From contig CAJMQE010000133.1 in NCBI GenBank assembly GCA_905215405.1, positions 1 through 6,868 of the forward strand: a stretch of DNA of 6,868 nt, given 5' to 3'. A model generated the notes under the pieces. It ran no database searches. It was not told the DNA's origin and saw only the letters and a program-made list of their open reading frames with translations. Source of the DNA: an uncultured bacterium (lineage in GTDB: Bacteria; Bacillota; Clostridia; Lachnospirales; Lachnospiraceae). Numbering within the stretch: the first letter of the stretch is position 1; each line of letters starts with the position of its first letter. This document shows positions 1 through 6,057 of the stretch, piece after piece. Position numbers and translations under genes: made by a program.

Positions 1-35
1 CTTTTATATTTGGAATTTTCCATATCTAACTTGTA

Positions 36-389
36 CTATTTATATTCTAGCTCTACAGCTCTTTTTTCCTGTTCATCTTCGATCACATGGATTTTTCCAA
101 AAGCAATGGCACTCCTGAAATATGTGGTATATTCATCCGGAACGACTTGATCCTGATCGATCACACAAAAGGACGCCTTTTCACATTTTCGAATTGCATC
201 AATCTTATGTCCCGTCTTCGCCCCATGAAAATAGAGCTTATTGTCACAGTAACAATAACTGATTGGAACCGCATAGGGATAGTCCTCATCACCCAGTAGT
301 GCCAGTACTCCACTGGTTCCCTTTTCCAGAATTGCGATTGTTTCTTCCTTTGTTAACAACTGTTTTTTTCTTCTCATTTCTCTGAACAT
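36..389 (-). CDS. NimA-like / pyridoxamine 5'-phosphate oxidase-fold flavoprotein, C-terminally truncated
   Basis: Encodes 117 residues of the split-barrel FMN-binding family that includes NimA nitroimidazole-resistance proteins; members bind flavin or haem and are probably cytoplasmic reductases. The family start is intact: MFREMRRKKQ, then GTSGVLALLGD (24-34), PYAVPISY (38-45), YFHGAKTGHKIDAIR (53-67) and FCVIDQDQVVP (74-84), typical of clostridial NimA-like proteins. A good AAGGAG lies 6 nt before the ATG. Family members usually run to about 150-160 residues, but this one ends in a TAG at 36-38 just after the EDEQEKRA segment, where a C-terminal helix and final strand are expected. The same frame stays open for 11 further codons to the window edge. 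It may be a recent nonsense pseudogene, a natural short form, or a recoded site. The family call is strong; whether the protein works is uncertain. The MATE gene lies upstream on the same strand, separated by a terminator-like hairpin. Confidence 0.8.
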   Translation of the reverse strand: MFREMRRKKQLLTKEETIAILEKGTSGVLALLGDEDYPYAVPISYCYCDNKLYFHGAKTGHKIDAIRKCEKASFCVIDQDQVVPDEYTTYFRSAIAFGKIHVIEDEQEKRAVELEYK

Positions 390-416
390 TATATTCTCCT
401 TTCAACTATCAAACAC

Positions 417-473
417 AAAAAAGCACCCATATCCATATCTTCCATGACCTAATGATATGGCTATGAATGCTTT
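417..473 (-). terminator. Rho-independent terminator / possible attenuator after the MATE gene
   Basis: On the minus strand an arm at 473-454 (AAAGCATTCATAGCCATATC) pairs with an arm at 439-420 (GATATGGATATGGGTGCTTT). That gives about 20 pairs with two G-U wobbles and one G-A mismatch around a 14-nt loop, and it runs straight into a U-tract (UUUUUU, then GUG). It lies about 100 bp past the MATE stop codon. The U-tract ends only 27 nt before the next start codon (389), so the hairpin also sits in the immediate leader of the NimA-like gene. The U-tract points to minus-strand termination. Confidence 0.75.
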
Positions 474-494
474 CACATTCCCACCCGGTGGTGG
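465..494 (-). other. Small hairpins just upstream of the terminator
   Basis: Two short stems precede the terminator on the minus strand: CCACC/GGTGG around a 4-nt loop (494-481), then GAATG/CATTC around a 6-nt loop (480-465). The second uses bases of the 5' arm of the terminator, so the two structures are mutually exclusive. The stems are only 5 bp and may be incidental. They belong to the 180-bp gap between the MATE and NimA-like genes, which otherwise holds nothing beyond a doubtful small ORF. Confidence 0.35.
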
Positions 495-569
495 TATTCT
501 TTTGATGCATTTCTTCATTTTGTCAGCATCAAATCTATGATTGCATCATAACACATGAGAATTTCCGCG

Positions 570-1994
570 TCAATTTCTTCCTCCATTGCTTAATCCATCC
601 CTACGCTGCAAATATGTCTGTCTGATAAATACTATTCGCAACAGCATTCCACCAAACCAGCCAATCGGTGCAGCGACCCAGATACCGATAACTCCCATTA
701 CAGCGGAAAGAATGACTGCGACCGGAACCTGTAGTGCGCAAAATGACAATATGGAACCTGCAAGTGACATTTTTGCCCTACCCTCACCGATCAATACACC
801 ATTGAGCACATGCATAATACTAAAAAGAATATAAAAAGATGACTGGATCTTAAGAAATCGCGCTCCCTGCTTTAAAGCTTCCTCTCCAACTGCGAACAGA
901 TGCATAAATGTTCCTGCTCCCAGATGGATGCACAACATAAGTACAATTGAAAATCCTGTCGTCATGACAAGTGCTGCACGCACTCCTTTTTTTACTCGCA
1001 TCTGATTTCCTGCTCCAATATTCTGTGCTATATAATTGGAAATACACTGACCAGTATTCACTGCTGGAAGCATCGCAAACCCATCTATTTTTGATGCTGC
1101 CGCATATGCCGCAATGATCACCGGACCAAATCCATTGATCAGATATTGAATTACAATATTTCCGATTCCTAGAAAAAGTTGCTGTAACGTAGCCGGTATA
1201 CCGATCTGCAATCCCTCAGCAATTATTTTGCGATCCACCTGCAGTAATACAAGATGAACCCGAAATATCCTATTTCTATTATTTACATAGCGAACCAGAC
1301 CTATACTGGACAAAAGTTGTGCAATTACAGTCGCCCACGCTGCACCCATGACGCCCCAGTGCAGCATCCATACAAATACAATATCCAGAAGCAGATCCAT
1401 CACAACTGAAGAAATCAGAAAAAACAATGCTGTTGTAGAATCACCGATTCCTCTTAGATCGTTCGTGACCGCATTGTATATAAATACTGGTATGGTACCA
1501 AGAAAGAGTACCCGCAGATACTCTTCTGTGAGGCTCATCAGCGACTGTGGCACATGAAAAAGTTCTAACAAGTATCGTGTTCCTAGTACCCCTGCACCCC
1601 CAAGCACCAATCCCGCCAGCAATACAAGAAACATACCGGAATCCACCATTATCTGAATTTCCTTTTCTGTCTCATTCCCGCCTTGTGTCGTCCTGCTCTT
1701 TATTGTATCCTTGTCTGCCTGTCTCTGCACCTGGCATTGCAGTTCTTTCTGTCCAAAGCTTCTGGATATCAGAATGCTCATTCCGATTGTCAAGCCCATC
1801 GATATCGTGACAAGAATCGTACTGATCTGATATGCAGCTCCTACTGCTGCCAGTGCCAGATCTCCACAAACCCTGCCTACGATTATGCTGTCCAGCACAT
1901 TATACAGTTGTTGTAATAAATTACTGCAAAGAACTGGCAACGTAAAGAATAGCAGGGACAGATAAATATTTCCCTGGGTCATATCTTTTTTCAT
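570..1994 (-). CDS. MATE family multidrug efflux transporter
   Basis: A 474-residue polytopic inner-membrane protein of the MATE family (MepA/DinF/NorM-like), which exports cationic or other drugs in exchange for Na+ or H+. The N-lobe starts with GNIYLSLLFFTLPVL and YNVLDSIIVGRVCG (31-44), including the conserved Asp35 region. NDLRGIGDSTTALFF (178-192) is a hallmark segment. The C-lobe repeats the pattern from about 255 (GLQIGIPATLQQL, NIGAGNQMRVKKG, GVLIGEGRAKMS). About twelve hydrophobic segments can be read. Length is near the family norm of 440-460 except for an extra hydrophilic stretch at about 85-110 (rich in Gln, Lys, Asp, Thr) after helix 2. The start is set by GGAGGG 7 nt upstream. 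The gene is divergent from a MocR regulator across a 104-bp gap with a shared inverted repeat, so regulation by that protein is likely. The substrate is unknown. Confidence 0.93.
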   Translation of the reverse strand: MKKDMTQGNIYLSLLFFTLPVLCSNLLQQLYNVLDSIIVGRVCGDLALAAVGAAYQISTILVTISMGLTIGMSILISRSFGQKELQCQVQRQADKDTIKSRTTQGGNETEKEIQIMVDSGMFLVLLAGLVLGGAGVLGTRYLLELFHVPQSLMSLTEEYLRVLFLGTIPVFIYNAVTNDLRGIGDSTTALFFLISSVVMDLLLDIVFVWMLHWGVMGAAWATVIAQLLSSIGLVRYVNNRNRIFRVHLVLLQVDRKIIAEGLQIGIPATLQQLFLGIGNIVIQYLINGFGPVIIAAYAAASKIDGFAMLPAVNTGQCISNYIAQNIGAGNQMRVKKGVRAALVMTTGFSIVLMLCIHLGAGTFMHLFAVGEEALKQGARFLKIQSSFYILFSIMHVLNGVLIGEGRAKMSLAGSILSFCALQVPVAVILSAVMGVIGIWVAAPIGWFGGMLLRIVFIRQTYLQRRDGLSNGGRN

Positions 1995-2014
1995 AAATCA
2001 TCCCTCCTTCTTTT

Positions 2015-2044
2015 ATCATAGGTCTAACCATTAATGTCATACAA
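2015..2044 (-). promoter_or_regulatory. Candidate promoter of the MATE gene
   Basis: Reading the minus strand, TTGTAT (2044-2039) and TATGAT (2020-2015) are separated by 18 bp, a fair match to a sigma-A promoter. The -35 lies inside the left half of the inverted repeat. Predicted transcription would begin near 2008, at the edge of the Shine-Dalgarno, giving a very short leader; this weakens the call. Confidence 0.4.
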
Positions 2045-2053
2045 TGTTATAAT
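2025..2053 (+). promoter_or_regulatory. Candidate promoter of the MocR-type regulator
   Basis: A perfect TATAAT (2048-2053) lies 17 bp after a poor -35 (TAACCA, 2025-2030). The -10 lies across the spacer and right half of the palindrome, so a protein bound there would block it, as expected for autoregulation. The start would be near 2060, leaving about 39 nt of leader with AAGGAGG at 2085-2091, 7 nt before the ATG. Confidence 0.45.
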
Positions 2054-2068
2054 TGTATGGCAAACAAT
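2038..2068. promoter_or_regulatory. Putative shared operator: 8-bp perfect inverted repeat plus a third half-site
   Basis: CATACAAT (2038-2045) and ATTGTATG (2052-2059) are perfect inverted copies around a 6-bp spacer. A further ACAAT at 2064-2068 is a direct repeat of the left core. The three ACAAT/ATTGT cores are centred 11 and 12 bp apart, close to one helical turn, so all face the same side of the DNA. The site overlaps the MATE -35 and the regulator -10. Binding by the adjacent MocR protein is inferred from position and symmetry. Confidence 0.55.
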
Positions 2069-2098
2069 AATTCCGGTTTTATATAAGGAGGTTTCATT

Positions 2099-3466
2099 AT
2101 GCCAGTTAATTCTTTTGAAAATTATCCGATGTCCTGGATTCCTGAAAAGCCAGATAAATCCATACCTCTCTATCGCTCTTTTGCCAGCCAGCTTGAAGAA
2201 GCGATTCTCTCAGGCCGGCTCGCACCAAATACACTGCTTCCTCCACAACGAGAGCTTGCCGACTATCTTGATGTAAATTTGAGTACCATTACGAAAGCTT
2301 ATAAGATCTGCGCGCAAAAAGGATATATTTATGCCTCTGTGGGGAAAGGGACCTATGTATCCCCTAATGCCTCTCTTTACCAGTCAATTCCAAAAAACGA
2401 ACAAAAAATTCAATATAATCTTGCACAAATAGAACCCTATCATGCAACAGACCCCTATGTAGAACAGGCCCTGCATACGATCTGCAGCCGTCCTGACTTT
2501 CGCTCTCATTTGACCTATCAGACCACAGAAAGTACAAAATACTATCAGAGCAGTGCCGTCACCTATCTTAAAAGCTTGCAGATTCCGGCTGTGTCAGAAC
2601 AGATTCTGCTTGCATCTGGTTCCCAGAATGCCCTTACGATCACTTTACTGGCCTGCTTTAAATCCGGAGACCGGATTGCTGTTGACCCATATACCTATCA
2701 TCACTTTAAAATGCTTGCTAACTTCCTTCGCATCAACCTGATTCCAATAGAAAATGATTTTGCCGGCATGCTCCCTGATCATCTTGACAGTCTGTGTCAC
2801 ACCGGAAATATGAAAGGTATTTATCTGATGCCGACCTGTAGCAACCCGACTTCTGTCGAAATGCCCCTGGCACGGCGACTGGCTCTTGCTGATGTTATCC
2901 GCAAATACAGGCTGACTGTCATTGAAGATGATTCTTTTCGTTTTCTTGCCAGTGCAGATGCTCCATCCTTTCTGGAACTGCTGCCTTCACAGACCGTCTA
3001 TATCTGTAGTACATCAAAATCTCTATGTGCCGGAACCAGACTTGCGTATCTACTCTGCCCAAATGTCCTTAAAACATCCATCCAATATGCCCATACTGCC
3101 GTAAACATGCATCTTTCTTCCCTGGATGCCCAGCTGATCAGCGAATTAATTAACAATGGAGCTTATAAAGACATGCAGACAAAAATAAAAGTTCTCTCCC
3201 AGAAAAATAATGACATCTATGATCATATTTTTCAGGAAGAGAACCCTTACTGTAATCCCTATTCTTTTTTCCGCTGGCAAAAAATAACTTCTGAGCCAGC
3301 AGTTTTCTTTCGAGAGATGGAGCAGACAGGTATCCATCTGATGGATTCTGACTGTTTTAATTCAGGTATTGCGGATACGCAGCATTATATGCGTATTGTC
3401 TTATCTGCGCTGCCAAACACCGACCTAGAACGTACTCTGGAGATGATTGTCCATAAGAACCGCTAA
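2099..3466 (+). CDS. MocR-family transcriptional regulator (GntR winged helix fused to aminotransferase-like domain)
   Basis: A 455-residue two-domain regulator. Residues 21-88 form the GntR-type winged helix, with LPPQRELADYLDVNLSTITKAY as the helix-turn-helix core and GKGTYV closing the wing. After a linker (about 90-115) comes a fold-type I aminotransferase-like domain: LASGSQNALTITLLACFKSGD (171-191), NPTS (249-252), IEDDSF (275-280) and STSKSLCAGTRLAYL (304-318). Lys307 is the predicted PLP Schiff-base lysine and Asp277 the likely pyridine-nitrogen partner. In GabR and PdxR this domain senses PLP or an amino-acid adduct and changes DNA binding. Divergence: the usual EDDY is EDDS, and the usual HQxPTG-like segment is TCSNPTS. 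The start is supported by AAGGAGG 7 nt upstream. The divergent MATE gene with a common palindrome is the obvious target. The 3' end overlaps the convergent YcxB-like gene by 42 bp. The effector is unknown. Confidence 0.93.
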   Translation: MPVNSFENYPMSWIPEKPDKSIPLYRSFASQLEEAILSGRLAPNTLLPPQRELADYLDVNLSTITKAYKICAQKGYIYASVGKGTYVSPNASLYQSIPKNEQKIQYNLAQIEPYHATDPYVEQALHTICSRPDFRSHLTYQTTESTKYYQSSAVTYLKSLQIPAVSEQILLASGSQNALTITLLACFKSGDRIAVDPYTYHHFKMLANFLRINLIPIENDFAGMLPDHLDSLCHTGNMKGIYLMPTCSNPTSVEMPLARRLALADVIRKYRLTVIEDDSFRFLASADAPSFLELLPSQTVYICSTSKSLCAGTRLAYLLCPNVLKTSIQYAHTAVNMHLSSLDAQLISELINNGAYKDMQTKIKVLSQKNNDIYDHIFQEENPYCNPYSFFRWQKITSEPAVFFREMEQTGIHLMDSDCFNSGIADTQHYMRIVLSALPNTDLERTLEMIVHKNR

Positions 3467-3934
3467 GATCTGATTCCTTGTCTCCTGGCAGTCCGGCTTA
3501 AAATATACCAGTAATTTTCCATCTGAAAGAACGATAAACTGTTTCCATTCAACGAATTTTGTATACCTTGAAAATGGAAATGCAACTCCATTACTGATCA
3601 GTGCATGTTCCTCTATCACGACCTGTGATGGAGTCTGGTATTTTTGCTTTGACTGCTGATAGACGAGATATTTTACAAGTTTGGCTGGTAGTGCACAATT
3701 TCCGGCAAATACTACGGCTGCAATTATTCCAAATGCAATGCAGCTGAAAATGATACTCTCAATATCCCGGATTCCATTTTGAATCACAACAGCACCCATC
3801 ATAATGAGAAAAATAAGGCCCAACTGTTTCGTTAACATCTTTTTAATCGATAACAGGCTATTATTTTTTTCATCTACTGTAAATGTTGCTATTTCTCTAA
3901 AGTCTTCCTCTGTATACTTTTGGGTGAATTCCAT
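3425..3934 (-). CDS. YcxB-like membrane protein
   Basis: A 169-residue protein with two adjacent membrane helices near residues 38-53 (LGLIFLIMMGAVVIQ) and 60-79 (SIIFSCIAFGIIAAVVFAG). A short basic stretch follows (about 83-99), then a C-terminal soluble domain with VVIEEHALISNG, a Trp in KFVEWKQFIVLSDGKLLVYF (126-145), and a terminal helix. This arrangement and the W...FIVL..G.LLVYF pattern match the YcxB-like C-terminal domain family, which has no established biochemical role. GAGGT stands 8 nt before the ATG. The coding end lies inside the convergent MocR gene (42-bp overlap), so the two transcripts are antisense at their 3' ends. No promoter is evident; the 43-bp repeat array lies directly upstream. 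The family call is moderately confident and the function unknown. Confidence 0.72.
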   Translation of the reverse strand: MEFTQKYTEEDFREIATFTVDEKNNSLLSIKKMLTKQLGLIFLIMMGAVVIQNGIRDIESIIFSCIAFGIIAAVVFAGNCALPAKLVKYLVYQQSKQKYQTPSQVVIEEHALISNGVAFPFSRYTKFVEWKQFIVLSDGKLLVYFKPDCQETRNQILAVLMDNHLQSTF

Positions 3935-4007
3935 TCTTTTACCTCACTTATTCTTTTGTTCATGGCTTTCTCCCGTTTATCTTTCTGCTCATATGCACAT
4001 AAATAAT
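3935..4007. other. Leader of the YcxB-like gene; no clear promoter
   Basis: AT-rich spacer between the tandem array and the YcxB-like start. On the minus strand it contains GGGAG 6 nt before an ATG at 3963, which opens a 24-codon frame ending at 3889 inside the YcxB-like gene; this could be a leader ORF or chance. No convincing -35/-10 pair or terminator was found here. Confidence 0.3.
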
Positions 4008-4200
4008 CTGTGCTTTTGCGATTTTCACATTGGTGGTCTGCATTCTATGTCTGTGCTTTTGCGATTTGCACGCTTGTGACCTGCATTTTTTGTCTGTGCC
4101 TTTACGATTTGCACGCTAGTGGTCTGCATTCTATGTCTGTGCTTTTGCGATTTGCACACTAGTGGCCTGCATTTTCTGTCTGTGCCTTTGCGATTTGCAC
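4008..4200. repeat. Tandem array of a 43-bp repeat, about 4.5 copies
   Basis: Units run 4008-4050, 4051-4093, 4094-4136 and 4137-4179, with a partial fifth at 4180-4200. Each opens with CTGTGCTTTTGCGATTTGCA or a close variant (C for T at base 7 in units 3 and 5, TTTACG in unit 3) and ends with CTGCATTCTATGT or CTGCATTTTCTGT. Tails alternate: units 1 and 3 share CATTCTATGT, units 2 and 4 have CATTTTTTGT or CATTTTCTGT, suggesting an 86-bp duplication. The middle 9 bases vary most. Each unit has GTGC/GCAC ends around an 11-nt core, a weak hairpin. Forty-three is not a multiple of three, so the array does not encode a repeated peptide in one frame. It fills the gap between the proS end and the YcxB-like gene. 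It is not CRISPR-like: there are no unique spacers. Confidence 0.9.
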
Positions 4201-4269
4201 CTATGAGATTTTATCTATCTATGGTATGAAGTCTTCTTGTTGACCGCATTTTCTTACCTGTCCATTACA
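4201..4269. other. Spacer between proS stop and repeat array; no terminator seen
   Basis: This 69-bp stretch follows the proS stop on the minus strand. I see no GC-rich stem followed by a T-run, so proS transcripts may continue into the repeat array or end by another route. Confidence 0.4.
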
Positions 4270-5994
4270 TTAATTCAACTCTGTATGTTTTAGCTTTTCC
4301 ACCAGTTCTGTTATGAAAGTCTGTGCATTGTCCAATGTGATCTTTTCAGATACTGTTTTATCTCTGGTCGTTACTTCCATCACATTTTCTTTCATATTTC
4401 GTGGACTAATTACCACTCTGACTGGTACCCCAAGCAGATCGGCATCAGAGAACATCGCACCTGCTCTGACATTTCTATCATCATAGATCACCTCAACCCC
4501 AGCCATCTGAAGTTTTTCATAGAGTTCGTCTGCACATTTTTTAACTGCCTCATCATCTGCACGTACTGCACAAATATGAACCTGCCATGGTGCAATATTC
4601 ATTGGCCAGATAGGACCATATTCATCATGATGCTCTTCGCAGACTGCCGCTGCAAGTCTTCCGACCCCAATTCCATAGCAACCCATAATTGGATACTGCT
4701 GATTTCCATCTTTGTCAGCATATGTCATGCCCATAGCTTTTGTATATTTCGTACCGAGCTGAAATATATTTCCTACTTCGATTCCTCTTGAGATACGAAC
4801 TGTCTTTTTCCCACAGCATGGACAAATACCACCTTCTACAGCCTTTGCAAAGTCATGATACTCTGCATTTGGAAATTCCCTTTCCATATTCAGTCCTGTA
4901 TAGTGATAATCGACTTCATTAGCACCACATGACAAATTAGAAGTTTCTGAGAGGGAACGGTCGAACAGGATCTGAAACTCACCCTTCAATCCGACTGGTC
5001 CGATAAAGCCTGCATTTAAACCACATTCTGGCGTAATGACTGCTGCGTGTATCTCACATCCAAGATACTTCATCAGTTTTGTTTCATTGACTTCAAGATC
5101 TCCCCTGATAAAGAGCACAACATAACTGTCGTCAGTATCTTTTTGATATACAACTGCTTTACAGGAACGAAGTGTATCCGTATGCAGGAAGTTACAGATA
5201 TCCTCTATGGAATGAATATCTGGCGTATGCACTTTTTTCAGTTCTTCCATCGCTGCATCAGCCTCGTTTTGCGTAATACATTCCGCAGCTTCCAGATTCG
5301 CCCTATAGTCGCAGGAATCACATATTACAATGGAATCTTCACCAATTGGTGTCAGTAACATGAATTCATGAGAAATGCTACCGCCCATCATTCCGGAATC
5401 TGACTTTACAGAAACTACTTCCGGCACTCCGGCTCTTGCATAAATTCTTTCATATGCCTTATGACACCTTTCATAATATTTTTCTAGATCTTCCTGACTC
5501 GTATGGAATGAATACGCATCCTTCATGGTAAATTCACGTACACGGATCAGCCCTGCCCTCGGTCTGGCCTCATCACGGAATTTTGTCTGAATCTGGTAAA
5601 TCATAAATGGATACTTGTTATAGCTCTGTCCATACTCTCTAACCAGTTGCACTGCTGCCTCTTCATGCGTCATGCCAAGTACCATCGGTGTCTTGTTCCT
5701 GTCCGTAAACCGCATCATTTCTTTGCCGATACTTTCGTATCTGCCTGATTCCTGCCAGAGTGTTGCCGGCATAACTACAGGGAACAGCACTTCCTGTCCA
5801 TCAATGGCATCCATTTCCTCACGCATGATCTGTTCAATTTTTCTTGTTATCCGTTTTAATGGAGTAAATGAGGAATAAATGCCGTTTGAAACAGCCTTCA
5901 TGTATCCTCCACGAATCATCAGTGCATGGCTGTCTACCTGGCAGTCTGCTGGTCTTTCCTTAAATCTTTCTCCTACTAACTTTTCAAGTTTCAT
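4270..5994 (-). CDS. proS: Prolyl-tRNA synthetase, bacterial type with editing domain
   Basis: 574 residues, the usual length for bacterial (ProS type 1) enzymes, which charge tRNA-Pro with proline in the cytoplasm. The class II catalytic core is present: motif 1 region at about 60-80, TxE loop as MTHEEAA (108-114), motif 2 as FRDEARPRAGLIRVREFTMKD (139-159) and motif 3 as GCYGIGVGRLAAAV (438-451). An INS/YbaK-like editing insertion occupies about 225-385 and keeps a lysine at 279 in LRSCKAVVY, corresponding to the Ala-tRNA-Pro editing lysine of the E. coli enzyme. The anticodon-binding domain starts near 466 (IAPWQVHICAV) and runs to the end with YDDRNVRAGAMFSDADLLGVP. The start is supported by AAGGAG 6 nt upstream. 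It follows the HAD gene by 63 bp, too short for a T-box leader. The N-terminus has IYSSFTPLKR where many enzymes have a LPLGLR-type segment, so it may be a second ProRS copy. Confidence 0.96.
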   Translation of the reverse strand: MKLEKLVGERFKERPADCQVDSHALMIRGGYMKAVSNGIYSSFTPLKRITRKIEQIMREEMDAIDGQEVLFPVVMPATLWQESGRYESIGKEMMRFTDRNKTPMVLGMTHEEAAVQLVREYGQSYNKYPFMIYQIQTKFRDEARPRAGLIRVREFTMKDAYSFHTSQEDLEKYYERCHKAYERIYARAGVPEVVSVKSDSGMMGGSISHEFMLLTPIGEDSIVICDSCDYRANLEAAECITQNEADAAMEELKKVHTPDIHSIEDICNFLHTDTLRSCKAVVYQKDTDDSYVVLFIRGDLEVNETKLMKYLGCEIHAAVITPECGLNAGFIGPVGLKGEFQILFDRSLSETSNLSCGANEVDYHYTGLNMEREFPNAEYHDFAKAVEGGICPCCGKKTVRISRGIEVGNIFQLGTKYTKAMGMTYADKDGNQQYPIMGCYGIGVGRLAAAVCEEHHDEYGPIWPMNIAPWQVHICAVRADDEAVKKCADELYEKLQMAGVEVIYDDRNVRAGAMFSDADLLGVPVRVVISPRNMKENVMEVTTRDKTVSEKITLDNAQTFITELVEKLKHTELN

Positions 5995-6057
5995 ATTCTG
6001 CTCCTTCTTTCTTGTTTATGCTTGATATGATTTCAAATCAATAACTGATGTGGTTTT
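5995..6057 (-). other. HAD-proS intergenic spacer
   Basis: This 63-bp spacer carries the proS Shine-Dalgarno (AAGGAG at 6006-6001) and a small inverted repeat TGATTT/AAATCA with a minimal loop. There is no T-box-like leader, terminator or strong promoter, so proS is probably co-transcribed with the upstream HAD gene. Confidence 0.45.

Noticed and set aside
850..1869. Additional open frames of 60-90 codons inside the MATE gene on both strands
   Set aside because: They lie wholly within a well-conserved gene, have no family resemblance or good ribosome sites, and fit shadow frames.
3804..4079. Plus-strand 91-codon frame running from the YcxB-like gene into the repeat array
   Set aside because: Half is antisense to YcxB and half is repeat DNA; it is rich in Cys, Phe and His from base composition, with no ribosome site noted.
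4008..4200. Tandem repeats as a CRISPR array
   Set aside because: The repeated units are contiguous at 43 bp and similar along their whole length; there are no unique spacers and no cas genes.
4008..4200. Tandem array as a repeat-protein gene
   Set aside because: The 43-bp period shifts frame each copy, and stops occur in the frames read on the minus strand.
4576..5878. Plus-strand open frames of 60-103 codons across proS
   Set aside because: They are antisense to a highly conserved synthetase and show no recognisable protein features.
5995..6057. T-box riboswitch before proS
   Set aside because: Only 63 bp are available and no T-box sequence or terminator stem is present.
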